Below the pieces are notes generated by a model that was not told where the DNA came from, made no database searches, and was given only the letters and a program-made list of their open reading frames with translations. From Cryptomeria japonica (Eukaryota > Streptophyta > Pinopsida > Cupressales > Cupressaceae): DNA of 64,000 nucleotides. This document shows, in pieces, positions 12,521 through 24,689 of the stretch; the first letter of the stretch is position 1; every line of letters starts with the position of its first letter. Made by a program: the position numbers and the translations under genes. The stretch spans positions 25,111,860 to 25,175,859 of the forward strand of contig NC_081412.1 in assembly GCF_030272615.1 (NCBI RefSeq). Direction: 5' to 3'.

Positions 12521-14917
12521 TGGTACACTCATGGCTATGAGGTCTTACTAGACTACCTAGTCACACAACCTACAACACGCACAACTCACATAATAAAATA
12601 TTTTCATGCAAAAAATCAAAATATTATTATTTATGCTTTAGGAATACAATACATTAATCATCATTACATTACATGCCAACCTTGCTTTCATGGCCTTTCT
12701 CACTCTCTCTACCCTTGTCACTTTTTCTACTAGCAAATTTAGTGGGAGACATTCCCAACCATCACCCTCTTCTCAACTTCCTCAATCTTTTGTGATCTCC
12801 ATATTCTTATAGTTGCTGCTACAATATATATTAACTCGTCAAAGACTCTCTCTCAGACTCTCACACATGTTGAAGAATTCACACCCAAAATAGTTGCTCT
12901 CCAATTCGTATGTGTAGTTGTTGCCCAACAATCATGTTCCTCTAGCAAGAACAACCACATCTTGATAGGTTAAGCCACATGTTTCTCTGTCAACCACACC
13001 AATGATTCACCAATTTGTTGTTGTAACTACCTTTGACATTCAACCATCCATGCACTTTTCGTTATCACTCTAATTCTCCCTTTGTCAGGGGTTTGCACCA
13101 TCTCAGGAACCATCACTCTCCTTTGTTGGGTTTTTGAGCCTCTATGATAATTTGAAATCTACCCTTTCAACGCTTTGGGCTTCCTTAGGAACCTAGGCAC
13201 TCTTTCCCTTAGTTCTTGAGGTTAATATCCTAGCCGAGACCCCAACGTTCACTTTCCTTCATATCAGGCTCCAGGGATCTCAAAGATCATGTGCCTTTTT
13301 TCTTTCATGGCACCGTCTTGAAGTCTTTTTTGAAACTTGATGACTACCACACCTATCAAAGTGTTATTGTTCTTTATAAACACTTGCCTCTTTATTTTCT
13401 TCATGTTTGTCAAGAGTTCGGACAAGAACAAGAACGGGTAAAAGCACAAGGCAATGTCACACTTTTATAAAAGAAGTGGCCAACACAACTAAAACTATTT
13501 AACTTTGACCACATAAAAGTGACATTTCTAAATTGAATTTCAAAATGATTTAAACTGATCAAATATAGAAATATTAATGAAATTTATGTCTGTTATTTTT
13601 TAAATTGACATTTGTTTTATATATTCAAAGACAGATTTTTTATTGTTGAAAAATGTTGAAAATCAAGAATTCTAGTCAGCATCACTAAACAAAATGAAAA
13701 TGAACTTATTTTTTTCTGATTTTAATTTTCTAAATAAAGGATATATATATATATATATGCAATGTTAAAATATAATAATTAAATTTTGATGTATATTTTT
13801 CTCGTAATAATATTATAAAGTCCAACGTAGTTGAATTTGGTAGTTTTCATTTAGCATCACCTTTTGTCTACTAAATTTATGAGTATCAAAAAAAATATAT
13901 ACCCTTTTGGAGAAGATTCTCTCATGTAGTGAAAAATATATTTTAAATTTTTTTAATATCATTTAATTTTTTTTTTTAATTTTAATTAGCTTCTCTTTGA
14001 ACTTAAAAAACCTACTCACAATGTCTAATTAATAAAAAATATTAAAATTAATAAAAATATAAAAAAATTGTATGTCTAGACTCGTGACTTTGAGCTTGAC
14101 ATAAGGGTATTTTTTTATTTTTGTATAAAAATATTTTGCTTGAAGAAAAATTGAGCAGAAATGAAAAGTTTCAGAAATACAGACAAAATAGGTGATTTGC
14201 CTACCACATAGGTGAGTCCCACCGAACTCAGTCCAGTCGGACTAAGTTCAGCCGAACTACTTTGAATTGTTTTAAAAAATTCTAAGCTCAAGCGCTCAGA
14301 AAAATTGGGATAATATACCCTCGACAAACCTTCCCAACCTTCTCAAATTTTTTCATACCACCATGAACTCCATAATCATCAAAATCTTTTAATTCTTCAA
14401 TAACAATCAAGGGTTACAAGGGAACTTAAAACTATGTTAGAAGTTCCAAGTGTTCTCGAAACCCATATTTCCTTTGAATTTTCATAAATTTCCCAAACTT
14501 GACTAATATCATCAAAATTGAAAATAGATTTCACCCTTTTGGCTTCTCTTCATGATAGAATCTTCACTTTGTCATCAAACTAAGAATAAGCATGTTGATA
14601 ATTTTAGCAAGAGATAGAACTCATCACTAGTTCTAAAGGTTCCTAAAACCAACTGAACCTCCAACTTGTTCTTGACAAAGGATAAACCTCCCATTTGGCA
14701 TCACTTGGTCAAATCAACTCCTTTTTTTCCAAATTCAATTTGTAGAGACTCATTAGGATACTCTACTGGATGATGCTCTCCAATAGCCAAAGTTTCATCC
14801 TAAGATTTATTTTCAAGAGAACTCAAAAAATCAACAAGAACAAACCAAATATTGAACTAGGAAACCTGAGATGTTTTTGTTGATGTCAGATCATCTGTGA
14901 ACTTGGATGCTCTTGTA
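12521..14917 (-). repeat. Left copy (probable 3' LTR) of the old minus element
   Basis: It aligns with the right copy over 12521-13445 and again from about 14327 to 14917. The middle ~870 bp (13450-14325) has no counterpart in the right copy. It carries an AT dinucleotide run at 13740-13757 and no supported gene. Confidence 0.6.
13450..14325. other. Extra AT-rich block inside the left repeat copy
   Basis: This block is absent from the right copy of the repeat. Either it was inserted here or it was deleted there. I see no terminal inverted repeats, no target duplication and no credible gene in it. Confidence 0.4.
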
Positions 14918-15143
14918 TCGAACATGTCAAGTAAGAATTTTGCGAGCATAACTCAAAAAAAAAAAAAGAGTATTAATAGAACTACCCTTCCAAGTTTTGG
15001 CCAACCTATAACAAACTCCATTGATGTCCTCATCAAAAGTCTCCTTCCATCACCTCTTCTATCATTTGGTTGAGACAAGTATTGTCCTCCACCCAATTTT
15101 CTCTTCATTCCCCTTTGTAGTTGGTATAATATGTCTATTATTA

Positions 15144-15464
15144 TGTTTGATATTATTTGTTATCTACCAATATATTAATTGTTTGTATTAAGTGGGTTGT
15201 CACTCTCAGGTAGCTAATGTGTTGATTAGTTAACAATTGTATACATCTCAACAACCATTGGGTCCTTTAAATATTTCATGTACTGCCAAGGAAGGTAGTA
15301 CAATATATTTGGGTGAATTGTAGTCCTTGGTTGACCATCTCTAGTCTTCTTCCATGTAATAATTTCATGTGCGAATAAAGATATATTTTACTGTTGTTTC
15401 TGGTATGCATTGTCATGTATATTAATATGCCTTGTATTTAATTTATTAGATATAGCAGTAAACA
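15144..15464 (+). repeat. 5' LTR of the Gypsy-type element (321 bp)
   Basis: Aligns with 20002-20306 with many scattered substitutions, so the insertion is old. It is followed by TTTGGCACTATTTC, which may be a decayed primer site. Confidence 0.7.
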
Positions 15465-16179
15465 TTTGGCACTATTTCTTTAAAAAAAATCAAGCAAATC
15501 TTGAGTGATTCATGCCCTTAGACCCCAATAAAGGTGAGAAGGGGCCACAAGATGGTCACGACCAAGCGATTAGGTGATTCGTCGACCCTCGATCGGAGGG
15601 AGCACAAGGACAAGTCAGAGCCTGGAAGTACCTAGAGTGTTGGGATGCTGGAGCTGAATGTGCAGAGGACATGCACATGGCCGAGAGTGAAAGGAAAACA
15701 ATGAAATATAGTGGTCATAACAATCCACCCAGATCCAACACATGTGGAAGTACTCAGAGTGTTGGGATGCTTGAGGTGGATGTGTAGAGAATGCATGTGT
15801 GGCCAAGAGTGTAGGGAAAGCACCAAAAGATAGCAGTCAGAATAGTCCACCCAGGTCTGGCACACAAGGGATTAAGAAGGCAAGAAATGAATTTGCAACA
15901 TATCGGGAACTTGCCCCTCGCCGAAGGTGACCAAGGTGTAGAAGATGCAGAAGGTGGACGCCTAGAGAGCTTGCATGTGACCGAGAGTGCAAGAGAGGTA
16001 CATAAATGTGATTGAGAGTGAGATAGTCTAATTTGATCGAATACACATGGTACCATTTGAATGAAAATAATGATGAAGAGCCAAAAGAAGCATAAAACCC
16101 CTAAATGTACAGGGGACAGATCAGAGGATCATGTATGCCATGGAAAGACCTGCTTAACAATATGGGAGGTGAATGGTCA

Positions 16180-16650
16180 GGATGACTAGGAATACTGGTT
16201 GAAGGCATTTCATGCCACCCTATGGGGAATTGCCATGTATTGGTATATAGACCTTGATGCCGAGCACAAGATGAGATGGAGTGATTTAAGGAAAGCATTT
16301 CAAGATTAAGTCCAACATGCTTCATGATGACACTGAGATTGTTGTAGAGATTTATAACACCCAACAAGGCAATAACAAGAATGTACGAGCATACAATCGT
16401 AGGCTCAAAGAATTGTTCAACAAGATGGAGAACCAACAAGCCAATGGGTTGAAGACGAGGTGTTTCACTGAGGGATTGATCCCCCGCTACGCAAGAAGAT
16501 GAAAGTTGTGCCTTTGTCCTCATACGTCGATGCTTACAATTGGGTGATGGACATCGAGAGTGAAAAAAAAAACATCCTCCCAAGGGAAGAGGAAGACTGA
16601 TGATGACGAGAGCACCAAAGGTAACAATGACGAGGAATCCAAAATAGTAT
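16180..16650 (+). pseudogene. Gypsy gag relic
   Basis: Across two frames it encodes a Retrotrans_gag-like sequence: FHATLWGIAMYWYIDLDA (about 16207-16260), then after a frameshift TEIVVEIYNTQQGNN and VRAYNRRLKELFNKMENQ (about 16330-16440), and finally SSYVDAYNWVMDIES. Stops and frameshifts make it inactive. Capsid function is known for the family; here only the remnant is visible. An antisense open frame of 187 codons overlaps it and is treated as chance. Confidence 0.65.
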
Positions 16651-17114
16651 AGGCCCTTCGACAAGATGTTTTGAGAATGATGAAAGAATTGAAGGTCGAG
16701 AAAGGAACCAATAAAAAATGTAATGAACTATGGTGTATTGAGTGAAAAATTGAGGGGCACACGAAACATAATTGTCCTAGAAATATGTTTCGTGAGATTT
16801 TTCAGGTGCAGACCTTCATGATTCAATAAAGGAGTGTGCATATAATTTTAAGACTAGAAGTAGGCAAGTACTCTTCACACAAGAAGGGTTTAGCCCATCG
16901 AAACCACAAAATGTATCACTTAGCAGAAATGAAAATCAATGAGGGTGAAATAAAAATTAGTATGACTCCAAAGGATGTCCTATCATATAATATTGACAAT
17001 GTAGTGAATGGGGACACTTTGTGAGAGATTGCCAAAATAAGCAAGACAACATGCAATTATTGTGCAAATGGTATGGATCGGGGAATCATGAAGACATCTA
17101 TTGTTATATGGAGC

Positions 17115-17530
17115 CTAATCAGACTCAGAGGTTATATTTCCCCCTTTTATTGGTGTAGTTTCCCTCCAAATTATTCAATGGGGGTTTGGGGGAAATGCCC
17201 CCAACTCAACACTTATTATTTTATAAAGGCGTCAAGAGTTATTTTTCTATTGGCTGACATATTGTAACCCTATTTTTGTAACCAACATAAGTCTTGTTAA
17301 AACATCTAAGGGTTAGGGTTTTCTGTAGAGAGAATTTTTGTAGCATTTTGCAACGGTATTGAGTTGCAAGGGATTGTTGGTTGTAATCGATTTGATTTAC
17401 TAGATAATAATATTGGACTCTCTGTTTGGTGGACATAGCCCAATTTTGGGTGAACCATGTTAAAATTGTCTCCTCTTTGTTATTATTTATGTGTTTTTCA
17501 TTCCTCTATTTAATCATTATTTGCATATAA
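17115..17530 (+). repeat. Possible solo LTR inside the Gypsy relic
   Basis: The gag-to-protease frame is interrupted by about 400 bp without coding character. It ends in a GGGTGAACCATGTTAAAATT sequence that looks like the tail of a copia-type LTR. Ends and target duplication are not certain. Confidence 0.3.
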
Positions 17531-17540
17531 TTGATAATTT

Positions 17541-18709
17541 ATGGATGCAATTCATAACAACATCAAAAAGCAAGATGAGGCAGTTCTAGCAATCACGAGA
17601 GCACAAACAAAGAAGATGGTGTACTGGGACCCTTGTATAGAGAAGGAACAACTCCAAGAAACTAGAGAAAAAGTAGAACAAGTGTTGGTGAAGGATAAAA
17701 TAACTTCCAATGGAATTGCAAGTATGTCATTATGGGAGTTAGAGAAGAACTTAGTTCGATAGGTGCTACAGACAACCATACCCATCAAGGTGGCAAACCT
17801 TCTTCAAACTATGTCACAACTAAGAATAACAATCACCAACATATTTAATGATGAAACAATTATCCAAAAACAATGTAATCCACAAGAAAAGGAACTAATG
17901 GTAAAACCACCATGCAAAGGGAATAAGCCTAGTGATCCAATGTTGCTGACGGTGAGCATCAGGAGGTAGCTGACTATCGTCAAGATAGAAATAATGGGCC
18001 AAAATTTTACAAACACCATCGTCAACGGGGGCTCACAGTTAATGTGTTGCCGAAGGGCACTCAGAAATGTCTGGAGAAGCCGACACTATGGTTATCGACC
18101 TTCCACTTAGTAGGTGGCGACCAACATGGCATCAAAACATTGGGAACATTGATGGCACAAAAAGTAATAATTGAGACACAACAATTTCTCTCAAACTTTG
18201 TAATCATCTCGTTGCAAAAGAAGACATATGATGCACTCCTCAAGAGGAAATGGTTGATTATTACCAAGGCGAATCATAATTGGAAGTGGAACACACTCTT
18301 GATCGAGAGTGATGGGAGGAAGCACATCATTGATTTGAAGAACCAAGCTATGAGTGAAGAACTGACATCCTTGGACTTGGAGTCCGAGGGTGGAGAGTTA
18401 GGTATGGATGAAGGGAGGAAAGGAATGGAACCCAATGATGAAGGGGTGCTTGAACTGGAAGATTTCTCTAACGCTGAGATGAGTTCCTTGAATGGACTAT
18501 TTCACTGGCAAATACAGGACTACAATGTATTTTCACCAACATATAATTTTCTTAAAGCTAAAACTCTCAATGAAGACCAACCAATGAAAGTATATAAAGT
18601 TATGAAGGATACATTTGATAGTACGAAGAGTACAACATGTAATGTGGAGTGTACAGATCTACTTTTAAGGAAAATCAATGGCACGGGAAATTTACAAGGA
18701 AACTTATAA
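17541..18709 (+). pseudogene. Gypsy linker and retropepsin relic
   Basis: The first part (17541-17762) is a charged helical linker, followed after a stop by VLQTTIPIKVANLLQTMSQL (from 17764). Near 18020-18050 the active-site region reads TIVNGGS in one frame and continues as NVLPKGT in the next. The usual catalytic D of DGGS is therefore N, and there is a frameshift exactly at the active site. The frame then runs on from 18047 with GDQHGIKTLGTLMAQ, YDALLKRKWLI and TKANHNWKWN, typical of Gypsy proteases of this type, and ends in an acidic tail. Inactive. Confidence 0.6.
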
Positions 18710-18719
18710 GAAGATCAAT

Positions 18720-19690
18720 CATACTTCAACTTCCTCATACGATAGTTTCAGGCTGTATGGAAATTTTAGGTTGCATCTGTACAATATTTTCATTTTGTAC
18801 CTATACGATATATTGTACCCATACTTACTCCCTACTATTTTGCACATTGGCAATTTGTTTCATTCCACACCATAAGATGGTGGCATGCAAGCGTACAATC
18901 ACATGCATTGAATTTTGTACCATGACTTCATTGGTATTGTTTCCACATACGGCAAGGCAATCACTTTAACCTTGAGCAAGTTGTTCCTAAACCCGTACTA
19001 AAGTCTAGCATCTTAGCACCTTGGCATCCCCTTAGCATCAATCACAACATCCCATACGACATGCATCACTTACGACATCCCCATCTTTCGTACGCCCATC
19101 GCATCCTCCCATACGAACCTTGCAGGGGCTTTTTCTCGTACAATCAATAGTCAACCATGTGTACGACATTCTACTTGTAGAGTATGACATTCAAGTGTAC
19201 ACATTGTATGACATCTTATTTCTCATTTTGTACAGTATCACAGGACCATTCATCTTACACAACATAATCGGTATCTCATATGATAGTCAATAGTTTCTTT
19301 TGACAACGTTTTTGTCACTTTGTACAACTCTGGCATTACCCTATACGACTCTTTTGTTACCCTGTACTAAAACTATGTGCTTTAGTCTATATCATACGAT
19401 AATTTACCACCATACGAAGATCGAATTCCTTGTCCATACAATTATCCTTGGTGGTTCCTATGGGGTCAACTTCTGATTTTTTCGTACGACACTTTCTTAG
19501 CTAGCTTAAAAACCCCATATGAAATCATTGCTACATTGTTTAGATGCATTCTTCTCTATAGGAATCCTATTTTTATCATGTACAACACAATTAGCTATAG
19601 TAGGACCTTCCTGTACAACAACAACAACAACACGCTTTTGTATGTGATGTGTATCAGACCATATGGGAACGACAGAAAAAGAAGGTGGTA
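18720..19690 (+). other. Region dense in GTAC/TACGA motifs between protease and 3' LTR
   Basis: Short words such as CGTACGA, ATACGA, GTACAA and TACGAC recur every few tens of bases for almost 1 kb, without a regular period. No open frame of value covers it. It is part of the Gypsy-type element by position. Function unknown. Confidence 0.5.
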
Positions 19691-20001
19691 GGAGTGACAT
19701 CTCCATTTTTTGGCTTCATCAACAATGTTTTTTGGCATCTTAAAAAAACATGAAAATCATGTGTGCCATGGAGTTTCATGTGGTTTTGAAGGTCTTAATT
19801 TGAGCTTGGCGACCCCCACAAGGGGATCTAGCCCCAAACCCTTATTTGATTTGGCAAGTACACTACAAGTTGGGGTCGTCCAATCTAGGCCATTGATTGT
19901 CATTAGTCTTTCAAAATATTTACATGATGTTTACTTGTCGTATGGAAGGCGACTTTTTCTTTTGGGGAGATGATGTAAGCGGCATAAAATGCTTATGGTT
20001 A

Positions 20002-20306
20002 TGTTTGATATTATTCATTATCTGCCAATGTATTAAGTGATTTGTCACTCTTAGGTAGTAAATGTGTCAGTTGGTTGACAATTGTGTACCTCTCGGCAAC
20101 TGTTGAGTCCTTTAAATATGTTGTGTACTGCCAACGAAGGTAGTGCGGTATACTCGGGTGAATTGTAATCCTTGGTCGACCATCTCTGGTCTTCTTCTCT
20201 GTAAGTGCATGTGTGAATAAAGATATATTATATCACTATATTTGGTATGCATTGTCATGCATATTATTATGTCTTGTATTTGAATTATTAAATATAGCAG
20301 TAAACA
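20002..20306 (+). repeat. 3' LTR of the Gypsy-type element (305 bp)
   Basis: Direct partner of 15144-15464, ending GCAGTAAACA at 20306. Confidence 0.7.
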
Positions 20307-21350
20307 CTCTTTCCTCTCACAAACACATGTCCACCATAGTTCAATCACCTCCTCTAAATGTACTTTGATACATTCTCCTCTCTCATGGGAATGAACCCAC
20401 CACAACCCAAGCTCCTCCTCCAAATGATTCTCCACTCAATACTCATCTTCTCAACATCCTTAATCCCTCTTCTCCCTTTGATGGGAATTAAACTAGTATG
20501 CTCCAACCTTCCCCACCAAAAATATTCTTCTCTTTCTACCTCATCTATACCATCCTATGTGTCCTCTTTCACATCACTATCTGTTACAACCTCTCCCTCT
20601 TCGTTCACAACTTCACTTTCATGTTCAAATGCTTCCATGTCCTCCAAATGACACTCCACTGCTTATGCAACATCATTCTCTTCATAAACTACTACAACAA
20701 CATTATTTCTACTCTTTGTTGTAACCTCACTCACCATAATCTCCTTGTCTTCAACAAGACATACTTCTTCAATTTCTTCTTCTTTATCCACCTTCTCAAC
20801 ACAAATATCTTCACCTGCACATAGATCTTGGTTAGAAATAGAACAAGGCCCAACTTTACTCACCATTTCCTCTTATCTTCTCTTCTTTCCCACCATTCTA
20901 GCCTCTTTCAAATCCTTTAGCATCCCCTTATCGCATTAATCCTAGCTTTGTACATTCTTTCCTTCCTTACCAACATCAAAATTCCCAACAACCTTCCCAA
21001 GAAAAAATCTATACTCTTCCTCCATGCCATCTCAGGCATGCTTAGACACACATCAACTTACAAACCTTTAGAGACTACACTTTGTACAACTATAGGTTCC
21101 TCTCACACTTGCAACAAACTCACTCTCACACTCACATATGCTCTATACAACAAAGGTTTTTGGAAGACACTCTTTCCTCCTCTACCCACTCTCTCTTAGT
21201 GGAAGAACTCTTCATGCACCTTCTACCTAGCCTCAACCTTTGCTAGAGGACAAACACACACACTCACCCTTCTCTATAATTACAAGACTCCTACAAAAAA
21301 ACTCACACACAACTCTAATCATCTCGCATGCATTTTCAATGAGCTTACTA
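20307..21350 (-). other. Interior of the old minus element next to its primer site
   Basis: On the minus strand a 67-codon acidic frame (20866-20663), followed after a stop by more acidic sequence, may be the start of a structural protein. I do not recognise it. The + strand frames here are low-complexity shadows. Confidence 0.35.
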
Positions 21351-21362
21351 CCTTTGATACCA
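21351..21362 (-). other. Primer-binding site, initiator-Met type
   Basis: The minus strand reads TGGTATCAAAGG, two bases beyond the end of the right repeat copy. The usual plant site is TGGTATCAGAGC. Confidence 0.65.
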
Positions 21363-21364
21363 CA

Positions 21365-22113
21365 TGATGTAGTCATGGCTGGGGGATCTTACCATACTAC
21401 CTAGTCATGCAACCTACAACACAAACAATTCAAAACGTAAAACATTTTCATGCAAAAATATTAGAATATTCTTGTTTATGCTTCAAGAATACATTACATT
21501 AATCAACATTACATTACAGATTGGCCTTACTCTCTCTACCCTCATCATGTTATCTTTACAGGTAAATTCAGTGGGAGACTCTCTAAGTTGTCACCCTCTT
21601 TTTTAGATTCCTCAATATTTTGTATTGCCCATCTTCATTTGGTCGTTTCTAAAATCCTAAACTATACCAAAGAGTATCACCTAGACTCTCATGCATGTGG
21701 AAGAAGTCACACCCAAAATTCACTCTCCAATTCACATGTGTAGTCGTCACCTAATAGTCGTGTCCCTTTAGCATGATTAGTCATGTCTTGATATGTCAAG
21801 ACACATGTTTATCTCTCAATCACACCATGATTCACCACTTATGCTATTGTAATTGCCTTTGAAACTCAATCACCCATGCACTTATCACTATCACTCCAAT
21901 TCTCCCTTTGTTGGGGGTTCAGATCATCTTGAGAACCATTTTTCTCCCCTGACGATTTTTAATGCTTATGAGGGAACATGAAATGTACCCTTTTAGGGAT
22001 TTGGGCTTCCTTAGGAACCCAAGCACTCTTCTCCTTAGTTTCTTGAGGTTAAGATCTTGGCCAAGACCTTGTCATTAGCTTTCCTTCAAATTGAGTTTTG
22101 AAGGTCTCAAAGA
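21365..22113 (-). repeat. Right copy (probable 5' LTR) of the old minus element, part 1
   Basis: Aligns with 12521-13290. The copy is then cut by the TRIM-like element and resumes at 24497. Confidence 0.6.
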
Positions 22114-22481
22114 TGTTGGACTAATTAGGACACTTATCTAATTATTTATTAATTAGGTCCTTTAATTACTTTTTCACTTAAGCTAAACTTAGTTTTTTTC
22201 ATCTAGAGTTTCCATTTTTGTTTTTCTAGCATGTAGTTGAGATTAATTTAGCTCCTACTTTGCACTTCTTTAGTTGTCCTAATTTTAGCATTAGGGTTTC
22301 ATTCATCCTTTATAAGGTTTTATTCATTTATTGTAATTGCATCTCCAATCATTCTTTGTTTAATAATACATGATTCTCTAGTTGTTATAGAGAATACAAT
22401 CTTTGTTTGATCTCTTTTATGTGATAGGTATTTTGATTGTAGATGAATCTTGGCTCTTGTGGTTGATCATCAACTTCTACA
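22114..22481 (+). repeat. 5' LTR of the TRIM-like element
   Basis: Partner of 24121-24496; 368 bp against 376 bp. It is followed directly by a TGGTATCA primer site. Confidence 0.8.
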
Positions 22482-24120
22482 TGGTATCAAATCTTTTTTG
22501 TCAAGTTTTTATCTACATGCTTGAGGGGTCCAACCTGGGTTAAATTTTATGTGCAGTTTCGGTTGACACAGAGGTTTCCATTGCATCCGCAATGTTGGAA
22601 AACCATAAGATCTTCATTTCATTAGAATATGAGTAGTTGAAAATTTCGGTCAAATTGGTTGAGGGCATGAAAATCGAGGCAATATATAGGGTAGCTAAAA
22701 AATCAAGGCACTTTGGTGCAAAATGGACGTCGCTACCATGTTCAAAAGGCCCAACAATCCCAAAAATGCCTATCAAATTGTCAAAATTTTACACTAGGCA
22801 AAAATTGAGAATTTTTTAAAAGGTTGTTGCCTGTTGTATGAAAATTAGTATAACTATATGGATCTATATGACCTATGGTTGCAAGATTTGTAAAAAATCC
22901 CAATCGCTGATAAAATTTTCAACAATGTGTTAAATTTTGCAAAAAAAATAAAATAAAAATTGTTCACCCTTATGGAATAAAGGGGCAGTCAAATTTGTTT
23001 CAAAGAAAAGCTTTTTAATAATGAAGGCAAAAGGTATGTACCTGTTGCATGTGCATGCCTATACAATGCTGACATCATCCTCTTTTGGTGGACCTACCAA
23101 AAAAATGCCTGGGTAAAAATAGCAAGCACCTCTAAGTTTAGTGAACATCCTCTATTTGAGACATCGTTGAAAAGCTCTTGGAGTCCCCTATTTAGATCTC
23201 AGGTCTTTTTTTTGCAAAATTTTCATCAGATACTCAAAGATCTCAATCTTGTCCTTTTTGGGCTACATGCAAATTGAGTCTCTATTTATATTGAGGGTTT
23301 TTGTTTTTGTATATTTTTTGGAGATTATTTTGAGCAGTAATCATGTATAAGGGTTGTAGGTGTAAACATTATTAGGATTCCTATTTGATAGACATTGCTT
23401 CATTATTTGCGGAGTCTCACATTTCAGATTTAGGAGACACATTTAAGGGTTTAACTCTCCTAGTTGATGACAGTCATAGCACAACTGTTGTCACATCATG
23501 TTTGTCTTTGGAGCTTGTTCAAAATCAATTTCCATTCCAGTTCCTTGTTTGTCACCTTCTATTGCGATTGTGCATGTACTTGATTATTTTGCAACATCTT
23601 CATCATCTAAGGACTTGCCAACACATGAGCAATTTTTAGAGACATTATTATATATTTGGATTTGGATTCCTACATCTTCCAATTTATGGGAGTGGCTTCT
23701 AAGATAACCAGTGGATTTATTTATGTTGAAGGGGAGAAATGTTGTTTGCAAGTAGTGAATCATGTTCTGTCTTCATCATTCATCATTGGCACGGGAGCTA
23801 CTTCTCCATTTGGAGGATTCTTATCCTCTCTCTCTCTCTCTCACTCACTCGTAGAGGGACATTCATTGTACTATTGTGATATAAGTAGTCCTTAGCGGGT
23901 CACATTAAGTCCTTTTTTTCTTTCTCTAGCACCGTTACTGTATTTTCTCTCTTTTCTAGAAGAGTTTTCTCTCGCCAAGCTTTTCTCCTTTTCTTCAGTA
24001 GTGAGAGTTGCATCGCTTTCCATTGGTTTGTACATGAGTATCTAATCAAGCATAGTTTTCAAGACTCATTCATCTTTATCTCTTTAGCTTATCCCTAAGT
24101 TAATCTTAAGGTGGGGGGGG

Positions 24121-24496
24121 TGTTGAAGTAATTAGGACAATTATCTAATTATTTATTAATTAGGTCTTTTAATTACTTTTTCACTTAAGCTAAACTTAGG
24201 TGTTTTCATCTAGAGTTTTTTTTTCTTTTTTTCTTTTTTAGCATTAGTTATAGCACATAGCTGAGCTAAATTTAGCCCCTACTTTGTATTTCTTTAGTTC
24301 TCCTAATTTTAGAATTAGGGTTTTGCACCTAGGATTTCATTCATTGTAGTTGTATCTCCAATCATATTCTTTGTGCAATAATACATAATTCTCTAGTTGT
24401 TATAGAGCATGCAATATTTTCTTGATCTTTTTTGTGTGATAGGTATTTTGGTTGTAGATGAATCTTGGCTCCTACGGTTGATTATCAACTTCTACA
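24121..24496 (+). repeat. 3' LTR of the TRIM-like element
   Basis: Directly follows an eight-G run. Most differences from the 5' copy are in T-rich stretches. Confidence 0.8.
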
Positions 24497-24689
24497 ATCT
24501 TGGGTCCTTTTTTCTTTCATGGAATTGAGTTTGAGTCTTCATTGAAACCCAATGATCACCACACCTATTGAGGTGTTGAGGTTCTTTATAAACCCTTGCC
24601 TCTTTCTTTTCTCTATGCTTGTCGAGACTTGGGATAGGAATATGAACGCATTGAAGGTTTCAAGAACATGCCCTTTGACCAGCCCTTTC
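24497..24689 (-). repeat. Right copy of the old minus element, part 2
   Basis: Continues the alignment with the left copy at about 13280-13445. It is cut at 24689 by the + copia element and resumes at 31791. Confidence 0.55.

Larger units (their letters stand above)
15144..20306 (+). mobile_element. Ty3/Gypsy-type element with gag and protease remains, no RT
   Basis: Direct LTRs at 15144-15464 and 20002-20306 both start TGTTTGATATTATT and end GCAGTAAACA. Between them, on +, are a Retrotrans_gag-like relic (about 16180-16650), a possible zinc-knuckle remnant near 17050-17100, and a protease-bearing stretch (17541-18709). From 18720 to 20001 no polymerase or integrase is recognisable. No target duplication was seen. 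It lies wholly inside the interior of the older minus-strand element and so is younger than that insertion. Confidence 0.65.
22114..24496 (+). mobile_element. Small non-coding LTR element (TRIM-like, 2.4 kb)
   Basis: LTRs at 22114-22481 and 24121-24496 begin TGTTG and end CAACTTCTACA. An initiator-Met primer site TGGTATCAAATC follows at 22482-22493, and a purine tract AAGGTGGGGGGG ends at 24120. The 1.64 kb interior has no gag, protease or polymerase that I can defend. One stretch near 23790 faintly resembles a copia protease start (IIGTGAT) but is too weak to call. The insertion sits inside the right LTR copy of the old minus element. The left copy is uninterrupted at 13270-13300, so it shows the empty site. 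No 5-bp duplication is visible. Confidence 0.75.

Noticed and set aside
16101-16664. 187-codon minus frame
   Set aside because: It is antisense to a Gypsy gag relic whose + strand motifs are clear, so the frame is by chance.
20358-20824. Overlapping + frames rich in Ser, Thr and Leu
   Set aside because: These are low-complexity shadows of an acidic minus-strand frame, with no domain.
23656-23895. Copia protease start inside the TRIM-like element
   Set aside because: IIGTGAT is similar to the usual IIDSGAT, but no other copia block is near, so it is not enough to call.
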